From positions 3,501 to 19,045 of the forward strand of contig DGSL01000027.1 in the NCBI GenBank assembly GCA_002393965.1: a DNA stretch of 15,545 bases, in the 5' to 3' direction. The stretch is from Bacteroidales bacterium UBA4363 (GTDB lineage Bacteria; Bacteroidota; Bacteroidia; Bacteroidales; Paludibacteraceae). Shown in pieces: positions 6,987-14,920 of this stretch (within the stretch, counting starts at the first letter, position 1; each line of letters begins with the position of its first letter). The position numbers and the translations under genes are program-made. The notes under the pieces were generated by a model. It ran no database searches, was not told the DNA's origin, and worked only from the letters and a program-made list of their open reading frames with translations.

Positions 6987-9900
6987 ATGAAGAAAATCCT
7001 TGGACTCGACTTGGGTACGAACAGCATTGGCTGGGCAGTGGTGAATGAGGCAGAACATGTCGATGAACAGTCGTCGATTGTGAAAATAGGAGTAAGGGTA
7101 AACCCTCTGACAGCTGACGAACTTTCGAAGTTTGAGGAAGGGAAAAGTATTACGACAAATGCCTATAGAACGCTAAAACGAGGAATGCGACGCAATTTAC
7201 AACGTTACAAACTCCGTCGTGAACATCTGCTGGCATTGTTGAAGGAAAAGGGTTTTATATCAGAAGAGACAATTCTGTCGGAAAGTGGAAACCGGACGAC
7301 GTTTGAGACTTATCGTTTGCGGGCAAAGGCAGCAACAGAAGAAATTTCGCTCGAGGAGTTTGCTCGGGTACTTCTGATGATCAATAAGAAGCGCGGATAT
7401 AAAAGCAATAGAAAGGCAAAGAATACAGAAGAGGGCCAGCTGATCAATGGAATGGAAATTGCCAAAAGGCTATACCAGGAAAATTTGACACCTGGCCAGC
7501 TTTGTTGGCAGTTGCTGCAGGATGGAAAGAAATCCTTGCCTGATTTCTATGGTTCTGATCTTCAGAGTGAATTTGATAAAGTGTTTGAGTTCCAACGGCA
7601 ATATTATAGTTTCTTGACCGATGAGTTGAAAAAGGAGTTGTCTGGGAAAAACGATAAAGCGGTATGGGCTATTTGCGCACCATCGAAAGAGAAGGAGTCT
7701 TCTGACGAGAAGTTTGTTTGGAAGTGGGTGGAGACTGTAACGGAATGGGATGAAGAGACATCTGCCAATCAGACTGTTGAGAAGGTAAAAACACTGGAAG
7801 GACTGAAACGAGAGGGGAATACAGCGGAGAGGAAGAGAGAAAACTATGAGTGGAGAAGCCGTGCATTGGAGGAACAATTATCTCCAGAACAACTTATTGT
7901 GGTCTTTCAGGAGATAAATAAACAGATCAATAATGCCAGTGGTTATTTGGGAAACATTAGTGACCGAAGCAAGGAACTCTATTTTACGAAACAGACGGTT
8001 GGACAATGGAAAATGAAGAAGTTGGATGAGGACCCAAACCATAGTCTTAAAAATAAAGTTTTTTACCGCCAGGACTACCTCGACGAATTTGAAAAAATAT
8101 GGGAGACCCAAGCGAAATACCATAGCGAACTGACTCCTGAACTGAAAAAAGAAGTTCGTGATATTGTGATTTTCTACCAGCGTCCGCTCAAGTCACAAAA
8201 AGGATTGATATCAATCTGTGAACTGGAAGGGAAACAGATGGAGTTCGAAAAGGAAGGGAAAAACAAACTTGTTACCATAGGACCGAAAGTCTGCCCGAAG
8301 TCATCACCGCTCTTTCAGGAGTTCAAGATATGGCAACGATTGAATGATGTTCAGGTTGTAAATGCAGAAGGAGAGAGACGGTTTTTGAATCAGAATGAAA
8401 AGAATGTGCTTTTCGAAGAACTCAACTACAGAGAAAAGTTGTCGAAAACAGAGACGCTTAAACTTTTGTTTGATAAAAAACACAAGGAATACGACCTGAA
8501 CTTTGAAGGATTGGATGGCAACAGGACTCAGTCAGAGTTGTTCAAAACCTATCAGAAAATTATCGAGATGACTGGACATGGAGAATATGATTTCTCCAAA
8601 ATGTCAGCTAAGGCGAAAGTGGAATTGGTGACGGAGATTTTTGAAGGGTTAGGATTTAATACCGAGATTCTGACATTTGATTCTTCAATCAAGGACAAGA
8701 AAGAATTCGAACAGCAACCATTCTATCAATTATGGCATTTGCTCTATTCGTTCGAGGGAGATAAGTCTGTTCTTGGGAATGAGAAATTGATAGAAAAAAT
8801 ATCAGAGATGTATGGCTTTGACAAAGAGTCTGCGACGGTTCTGGCAGGGGTGATTTTCCAACCGGACTATGGCAGTATCAGCGCGAAGGCAATACGAAAA
8901 ATTCTTCCGGATATGATGAGGGGGGATAATTATAGTACGGCATGTGAAAAAGCTGGATATAATCATTCTAAGCGGTCACTGACCAAAGAGGAACTTGAGA
9001 AAAAAGTATGGAAGGATAAGCTGGATCTTTTGCCAAGAAACAGTCTTCGTAATCCGGTGGTGGAAAAAATTCTGAATCAGATGATCAACGTTGTTAATGC
9101 GGTCGTTGATGCGTACGGGAAACCAGATGAAATTAGGATTGAGTTGGCACGCGAGTTGAAGAAATCGGCTAAAGAACGTGATGAACTGACAAAGGCAATT
9201 AACAATACGAAAAAACAGCACGATGTTTATACGAAGAAGTTGCAGGAGGAGTTCGGACTGACCCATGTTAGCCGCAACGATATTATACGATATAAACTTT
9301 ACGAGGAGCTTCGGTCAAATGGATATCGGACTCTGTATTCCAATACATACATTCCACGGGAAGAATTGTTCAGCAAAAAATTTGATATTGAACATATTAT
9401 TCCTCAGGCAAAGTTGTTCGATGATTCGTTTTCCAATAAGACCATAGAAGCAAGAGATGTCAATATCAAAAAAAGTAATATGACGGCATGGGACTATGTC
9501 GTTTTGACAAATAATGAAGGATATGCGAATAATGAATACAAGAATAGAGTTGAGAAACTGTTTGCCGATAAGATAATTAGTAAGTCCAAACGTGACAAAC
9601 TGCTGATGAGGGAGGTGGACATTCCGAGCGATTTCATAAATCGTGACTTGCGGGATTCTCAGTACATAGCAAAGAAGGCGAGGGAGATACTGGAAGGAAT
9701 GGTGAAATTCGTTGTCCCGACAACAGGAAGCATAACAGATCGTCTGCGTGAAGATTGGCAGTTGGTGGATGTGATGCGTGAACTTAATTGGGACAAGTAC
9801 GACCGCTTAGGCATGACGTATTACGAACAGGACCGTGACGGACGACAGATTCCGAAGATTAAGGATTGGACAAAACGAAACGATCATCGTCACCATGCAA

Positions 9901-11402
9901 TGGATGCTTTGACGATTGCTTTTACAAAACGGAGTTTCATCCAGTATTTGAACAATTTGAATGCGCGCGTCCAAAAGGGAGTTGATGAGTGGATAGATTT
10001 GGATACTGTTGAACTGTCCAAATTGGATAAAGAACAGCGCACCTCTGTTGTATATGCAATTGAGAAGAAAGAGCTCTATCGTGATAGTCATGGCAAGTTG
10101 CGTTTCAATCCGCCTAATTTGACCAATAACCGAGATATAGAACAACAACTGTCTCAATTCCGTAGGGAAGCAAGGCGACAACTGGAAAATGTGCTCGTCT
10201 CTATTAAGGCGAAGAACAAGGTCGTTACCCGCAATGTAAATAAAGCAAAGAATAAGTCTGGGGAATACAAAATGCAACTGACCCCTCGGGGAAAATTGCA
10301 TTTGGAGACTGTGTTCGGAAGCCAGAATAGATATGTTACGAAAGAAGAAAAAGTGAATGCGTCTTTCGATGCCGAAAAGATTAAGACGGTAGCCGTAAAG
10401 CGCTATAGGGAGGCGCTTGTCGCCCGACTGGCACAGTATGGTGGCGATGCAAAGAAAGCATTTACTGGAAAGAATACGCTGGATAAGAATCCGGTGTGGG
10501 TTAATGCACAGCAAAGTGAGAAAGTACCCGAAAAAGTTAAAACAGTAGAATTTGAGAAGATTTACACCATCAGAGAGGAAGTAACGCCGGATCTGAAGAT
10601 TGACAAGGTGGTGGACGCTCATATTAAGAAAATTCTGCAGAATAGGCTTGCGGAATACGGTGGCGACGCAAAGAAGGCATTCTCTAATCTTGAAGAAAAT
10701 CCGATATGGCTTAACAAAGAAAGAGGAATTTCTATCAAGAGAGTAACTATTGAACGGATGGGTAATTATATTGCTTTACATGACAAAAGGGATAAGAATG
10801 GAAACTTGACTCTGGATGAGAACGGAAAGAAGTTGCCTGTTGATTTTGTAAGTACAGGGAACAACCATCATGTAGCAATCTACCGTAAGCCAGTGTTGGA
10901 TAAGAATGGACTGCCTGTTTTGAACGAGAACAACGAAGTGGAGTACGAGTTGGATGAAAAGATTGTCTCTTTCTATGAGGCGGCATCACGGGCAATGCTT
11001 GGCTTACCTGTTGTGGATAAGGAATATAGAAAGTCAGAAGGGTGGCAATTCCTTTTCACTATGAAGCAGAATGAGTATTTCGTTTTCCCTCGCTATGAGT
11101 CCTATATTGACAGCGAAGGAAAGGAAGCGCAACGTATGATCTTCAACCCGACGGAATACGATGAGGCTTGGTATAAGAACCCGGAAAATTATGCTTTGAT
11201 AAGTCCGAATCTGTTCAGAGTGCAGAAATTCTCATATAAAAATTATGTATTTCGACATCACTTGGAAACAACCATTGATTTGAGTGAATACAATCTGCGA
11301 GGAACTACATGGGTAGACTTTAGAAGTTCGAAATGGTTAGATAAGATCCTTAAGGTTCGTGTAAATCATATTGGTCAGATTGTATCAGTTGGAGAATATT
11401 AA
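6987..11402 (+). CDS. cas9: CRISPR-associated endonuclease Cas9, type II-C
   Basis: 1471 residues, in the range of the large Bacteroidetes II-C Cas9 proteins. It cuts both strands of DNA matched by crRNA:tracrRNA. RuvC-I 'ILGLDLGTNSIGWAVV' has D8. An arginine-rich bridge helix spans about 61-80. RuvC-II 'IRIELAREL' has E719. The HNH motif 'FDIEHIIPQ' has H803, with N817 and N826 at the same spacing as SpCas9 N854 and N863. RuvC-III 'HHAMDAL' has H970 and D973. All catalytic residues are present, so it should be an active nuclease. The C-terminal part carries two copies of 'YGGDAKKAF...NPxWxN', near 1147-1173 and 1220-1243, then the PAM-interacting region, ending 'HIGQIVSVGEY'. The coding DNA is visibly more A/T-rich than cas1, cas2 or uvrA. 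The start at 6987 gives the standard N-terminus. cas1 follows after 143 bp. Confidence 0.98.
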   Translation: MKKILGLDLGTNSIGWAVVNEAEHVDEQSSIVKIGVRVNPLTADELSKFEEGKSITTNAYRTLKRGMRRNLQRYKLRREHLLALLKEKGFISEETILSESGNRTTFETYRLRAKAATEEISLEEFARVLLMINKKRGYKSNRKAKNTEEGQLINGMEIAKRLYQENLTPGQLCWQLLQDGKKSLPDFYGSDLQSEFDKVFEFQRQYYSFLTDELKKELSGKNDKAVWAICAPSKEKESSDEKFVWKWVETVTEWDEETSANQTVEKVKTLEGLKREGNTAERKRENYEWRSRALEEQLSPEQLIVVFQEINKQINNASGYLGNISDRSKELYFTKQTVGQWKMKKLDEDPNHSLKNKVFYRQDYLDEFEKIWETQAKYHSELTPELKKEVRDIVIFYQRPLKSQKGLISICELEGKQMEFEKEGKNKLVTIGPKVCPKSSPLFQEFKIWQRLNDVQVVNAEGERRFLNQNEKNVLFEELNYREKLSKTETLKLLFDKKHKEYDLNFEGLDGNRTQSELFKTYQKIIEMTGHGEYDFSKMSAKAKVELVTEIFEGLGFNTEILTFDSSIKDKKEFEQQPFYQLWHLLYSFEGDKSVLGNEKLIEKISEMYGFDKESATVLAGVIFQPDYGSISAKAIRKILPDMMRGDNYSTACEKAGYNHSKRSLTKEELEKKVWKDKLDLLPRNSLRNPVVEKILNQMINVVNAVVDAYGKPDEIRIELARELKKSAKERDELTKAINNTKKQHDVYTKKLQEEFGLTHVSRNDIIRYKLYEELRSNGYRTLYSNTYIPREELFSKKFDIEHIIPQAKLFDDSFSNKTIEARDVNIKKSNMTAWDYVVLTNNEGYANNEYKNRVEKLFADKIISKSKRDKLLMREVDIPSDFINRDLRDSQYIAKKAREILEGMVKFVVPTTGSITDRLREDWQLVDVMRELNWDKYDRLGMTYYEQDRDGRQIPKIKDWTKRNDHRHHAMDALTIAFTKRSFIQYLNNLNARVQKGVDEWIDLDTVELSKLDKEQRTSVVYAIEKKELYRDSHGKLRFNPPNLTNNRDIEQQLSQFRREARRQLENVLVSIKAKNKVVTRNVNKAKNKSGEYKMQLTPRGKLHLETVFGSQNRYVTKEEKVNASFDAEKIKTVAVKRYREALVARLAQYGGDAKKAFTGKNTLDKNPVWVNAQQSEKVPEKVKTVEFEKIYTIREEVTPDLKIDKVVDAHIKKILQNRLAEYGGDAKKAFSNLEENPIWLNKERGISIKRVTIERMGNYIALHDKRDKNGNLTLDENGKKLPVDFVSTGNNHHVAIYRKPVLDKNGLPVLNENNEVEYELDEKIVSFYEAASRAMLGLPVVDKEYRKSEGWQFLFTMKQNEYFVFPRYESYIDSEGKEAQRMIFNPTEYDEAWYKNPENYALISPNLFRVQKFSYKNYVFRHHLETTIDLSEYNLRGTTWVDFRSSKWLDKILKVRVNHIGQIVSVGEY

Positions 11403-11545
11403 AAGAAGGCAAGGAGAAGATAATCAAGTCTCTTCTATGCCATTCATTCTACCTGATATTGTAAGGCTCAAGTATTTAAGCATTGTCATGCCAAAGAAAA
11501 CCTCTCTGGCGGAGTTTCAAGTTTGAATCCAGAAACCAGAACGAT

Positions 11546-12487
11546 ATGATTAAGAAAACCCTCTACTTCGGCAATCCTGCCTATCTCTCGTTGAGTGATG
11601 GACAGATGGTGATCCGCATCCCGGAGGTGGAGAATGCCGACGTGCCGGACCTCATGAAGAAGGAAACTACGGTCACCCGACCCATCGAGGACATCGGTGT
11701 GGTGGTCATCGACAACCGACGTATCACGTTGACCAGTGGTTTGATGGATGCTCTGTTGCAGAACAACGTCGCCGTCATCATGTGCGATGAGCGGCGCATG
11801 CCGTCGGGACTCTTCCTGCCTCTGGAGGGGCATACGCTGCAGAGCGAACGCTTCCGCTCCCAACTCGAGGCGTCGCTGCCGCTGCGTAAGCAGTTGTGGC
11901 AACAGACGGTCTCCGCCAAGATTGCCAATCAGCATGCAAATATGGCATACGCCCGCCCCGATCTCCAGGAGAAGGACTTCCGGTGTCTGAAGGTGTGGGC
12001 TGGCGAGGTGAAGAGTGGCGACCCCGACAATCTCGAGGGGCGTGCGGCGGCGTTCTATTGGAAGAACCTCTTCGCCTCCCTCCCTGATTTTGTGCGTAGC
12101 CGGGAGGGGGAAATGCCGAATGCGCTACTCAACTACGGCTATGCCATCCTGCGGGCGATTATCGCCCGTTCGCTTGTCGGCAGTGGACTGCTGCCTACCT
12201 TTGGCATTCACCACCACAACCGCTACAATGCCTATTGTCTTGCCGACGATGTCATGGAGCCTTACCGCCCCTATGTGGACCGTCTGGTGGTGGATCTGCT
12301 GCCCGAACTGGGTACGGCTTCCGAACTGACGCGTGAGGTAAAGGCGGAAATGCTCGCCATTCCCACGTTGGACGTCACCATCTCCGACCATCAGCGACCA
12401 CTGATGATTGCTGCTTCCGAGACAACGTCATCGCTCGCCAGGTGCTTCGCTGGCGAAGCTCGTCGGGTGGCATATCCGGAAATGTAG
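11546..12487 (+). CDS. cas1: CRISPR integrase Cas1 (type II)
   Basis: 313 residues from the ATG at 11546. An upstream in-frame ATG (11483) would add 21 residues that do not look like Cas1, whereas 'MIKKTLYFGNPAYLSL' is a normal Cas1 N-terminus. Cas1 with Cas2 inserts new spacers into the array. Likely metal ligands are E164 ('NLEGRAA'), H223 ('FGIHHHN') and E238 ('DDVMEPYRP'), in the order and approximate spacing of the family. The C-terminus 'SLARCFAGEARRVAYPEM' is intact. It lies 143 bp behind cas9, with no promoter or gene seen in the gap, and 18 bp before cas2, so cas1-cas2 are surely co-transcribed. Its base composition is like the housekeeping genes, unlike cas9. Confidence 0.96.
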   Translation: MIKKTLYFGNPAYLSLSDGQMVIRIPEVENADVPDLMKKETTVTRPIEDIGVVVIDNRRITLTSGLMDALLQNNVAVIMCDERRMPSGLFLPLEGHTLQSERFRSQLEASLPLRKQLWQQTVSAKIANQHANMAYARPDLQEKDFRCLKVWAGEVKSGDPDNLEGRAAAFYWKNLFASLPDFVRSREGEMPNALLNYGYAILRAIIARSLVGSGLLPTFGIHHHNRYNAYCLADDVMEPYRPYVDRLVVDLLPELGTASELTREVKAEMLAIPTLDVTISDHQRPLMIAASETTSSLARCFAGEARRVAYPEM

Positions 12488-12841
<354 letters not shown>

Positions 12842-12860
12842 GATTCGAAAAACTCACAAA

Positions 12861-12900
12861 AAAATCCCGATTCTCAAATTCGAGAGTCGGGATTTTTATT
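12861..12900. terminator. Two-way terminator between cas2 and the CRISPR array
   Basis: A long stem (12861-12875 with 12882-12896, one G-T pair) with a short AAATTC loop is flanked by an A-run on the left and a T-run on the right. It can therefore end plus-strand cas transcripts and also leftward array transcripts before they run antisense into cas2. Confidence 0.85.
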
Positions 12901-12950
12901 CTTTGACATGTCTTTTAAGTAGTTATCTTTTAACTTATTACACACATCGA
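12901..12950. promoter_or_regulatory. Cas-proximal array flank, candidate leader
   Basis: A 50-bp A/T-rich segment borders the first intact repeat. CTTTGACATGTCT (12901-12913) resembles the reverse complement of the repeat (CTTTGACATATCT, 12 of 13). It also contains TTTG (12902-12905), 18 bp, TATCTTTT (12924-12931), a near-consensus plus-strand promoter. Because the repeats are intact here and degenerate at the far end, this is the likely site of new spacer insertion. The function is inference. Confidence 0.45.
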
Positions 12951-14687
12951 GTTGTGTGAGATATGTCAAAGATACAATTTCGAGAGCTATTCACAACTTC
13001 GTGGTTTTAGGTGGGATTTACTTGTAAGTTGTGTGAGATATGTCAAAGATACAATTTCGAGAGCTATTCACAACACGAAGTCTCATAGTAAATCAGTTAA
13101 TCAGTTGTGTGAGATATGTCAAAGATACAATTTCGAGAGCTATTCACAACCATCTACCACGCCTTCCGCAAGCGTACTGAGTTGTGTGAGATATGTCAAA
13201 GATACAATTTCGAGAGCTATTCACAACTCCAATGCCGTATTTTGGTGAACCTGCTTTGTTGTGTGAGATATGTCAAAGATACAATTTCGAGAGCTATTCA
13301 CAACCTTTATGGCTTTCCTCACCGCCGCTCTCACGTTGTGTGAGATATGTCAAAGATACAATTTCGAGAGCTATTCACAACCTTTCATCCTTAAATGGTG
13401 CATCAGAAGAAGTTGTGTGAGATATGTCAAAGATACAATTTCGAGAGCTATTCACAACCTCGTCGTAGCCGGCAGTCAGCACCGCCCGGTTGTGTGAGAT
13501 ATGTCAAAGATACAATTTCGAGAGCTATTCACAACAATTGTCTTTAGTGACTTTTGTTCAGCGTCGTTGTGTGAGATATGTCAAAGATACAATTTCGAGA
13601 GCTATTCACAACCTTTCAGCCCTTGCAAGCGAGCCGACACGGTTGTGTGAGATATGTCAAAGATACAATTTCGAGAGCTATTCACAACTAATTAAGATTT
13701 TCGACAACGGCGGATAAGTTGTGTGAGATATGTCAAAGATACAATTTCGAGAGCTATTCACAACAAGAGCCGACCTTATAGGCAAACATCGCCAGTTGTG
13801 TGAGATATGTCAAAGATACAATTTCGAGAGCTATTCACAACAACGAAGGTCATACACGTCCGTTCCGTTGCGTTGTGTGAGATATGTCAAAGATACAATT
13901 TCGAGAGCTATTCACAACACCAAATCGCATAGTAAATCAGTTAATCAAGTTGTGTGAGATATGTCAAAGATACAATTTCGAGAGCTATTCACAACGTCGG
14001 CGATGAAGGTAGAGAGGGGTTCATTGTTGTGTGAGATATGTCAAAGATACAATTTCGAGAGCTATTCACAACAGGACGGACACACCATCTTATTGCCACC
14101 ATGTTGTGTGAGATATGTCAAAGATACAATTTCGAGAGCTATTCACAACACCAAATCGCATAGTAAATCAGTTAATCAAGTTGTGTGAGATATGTCAAAG
14201 ATACAATTTCGAGAGCTATTCACAACTGAATCGGCATAGACGGTTTCGCCGACGGTGTTGTGTGAGATATGTCAAAGATACAATTTCGAGAGCTATTCAC
14301 AACTAACGCACAGATTCTCGCTCACGGCGAACGGTTGTGTGAGATATGTCAAAGATACAATTTCGAGAGCTATTCACAACCATGATAAGCAGCGAATCGC
14401 TCACCTTGAGGTTGTGTGAGATATGTCAAAGATACAATTTCGAGAGCTATTCACAACTATAGTTCCGCTTCCCCAATAATAGGAAAAGTTGTGTGAGATA
14501 TGTCAAAGATACAATTTCGAGAGCTATTCACAACTCGGTTAGATTTACATTAGTTTTCATAATGTTGTGTGAGATATGTCAAAGATACAATTTCGAGAGC
14601 TATTCACAACCACGCTGTCGATGATCTCTTTGATTCTTGCGTTGTGTAAGATATGTCAAAGATACAATTTTAAGGGCTGTTCACAAC
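12951..14687 (-). CRISPR. CRISPR array, 23 repeats of 47 bp and 22 spacers of 29-30 bp
   Basis: Repeats start at 12951, 13028, 13104, 13181, 13258, 13335, 13412, 13489, 13566, 13642, 13718, 13795, 13872, 13949, 14026, 14103, 14180, 14257, 14334, 14411, 14488, 14564 and 14641. The first 22 are identical. Spacers are 30 bp except spacers 2, 9, 10 and 21 (29 bp). Pairing with the tracrRNA sets the crRNA strand as minus, so each repeat as transcribed begins GTTGTGAATAGC and ends CTCACACAAC. Each repeat contains TTG, 19 bp, TATCTTTG on that strand, a full Bacteroidetes-type promoter, placed so that RNA would start about 9-12 bases before the next spacer. Spacers 13 and 16 are identical, and spacer 2 is a three-mismatch variant of them. 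No spacer matches other parts of this window by eye. Confidence 0.98.
14641..14687 (-). repeat. Degenerate terminal CRISPR repeat
   Basis: This last repeat differs from the other 22 at five positions (plus-strand repeat positions 8, 31, 32, 35 and 39). On the transcribed strand these are positions 40, 17, 16, 13 and 9. The TTG at 2-4 and TATCTTTG at 24-31 are untouched. It comes first in the direction of crRNA transcription, so its only needed role would be to supply a promoter for spacer 22; the tracrRNA-pairing half is not needed here. Confidence 0.85.
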
Positions 14688-14747
14688 CTTTTGGAGTGTG
14701 TTCCCCAAAAAGTGCCGGAATCCTCGATTCCTGACGAGCTTTCTAAT

Positions 14748-14771
14748 AATTAAGGAAATTTTTCTTTAATT
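14748..14771. promoter_or_regulatory. Inverted repeat upstream of the pckA promoter
   Basis: AATTAAGGAAA (14748-14758) pairs with TTTCTTTAATT (14761-14771) at all 11 positions (one G-T). It ends 27 bp before the candidate -7 element of pckA. It may be an operator or a weak terminator for incoming transcripts. The rest of 14688-14747 shows only two small hairpins, near 14689-14710 and 14717-14731. Confidence 0.35.
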
Positions 14772-14798
14772 GATGTGCACGATTTGAGATATTCTTTC

Positions 14799-14806
14799 TA
14801 TTTTTG
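14799..14806 (+). promoter_or_regulatory. Candidate pckA -7 element
   Basis: TATTTTTG matches TAnnTTTG exactly. The base run 19-20 bp upstream (GTGC) is a poor -33, so an activator may be needed. The leader would be about 110 bases. Confidence 0.4.
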
Positions 14807-14920
14807 CAAACTGACCGATAAGGGGCATGTCGCTGCGTGTTGTGTACAAACGCAGGTCCATGCACGGATCGAACGAAATAAAGTAACTTTAAAATCAATA
14901 AATTTCATACACAAAAAAAC

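Noticed and set aside
9807..10622. Minus-strand frame of 271 codons inside cas9
   Set aside because: Opposite conserved Cas9 sequence including RuvC-III; Cys/Phe/Ile-rich noise without domains.
11483..11545. Upstream in-frame start for cas1
   Set aside because: The extra 21 residues are unlike Cas1, and the ATG at 11546 begins the standard N-terminus.
11403..11545. Possible small gene or promoter between cas9 and cas1
   Set aside because: Only a 12-codon frame and no nTTG/TAnnTTTG pair at proper spacing were found.
12952..14306. Series of 63-98 codon plus-strand frames with repeated 'CEICQRYNFESYSQ'
   Set aside because: They are translations of the CRISPR repeat unit, not genes.
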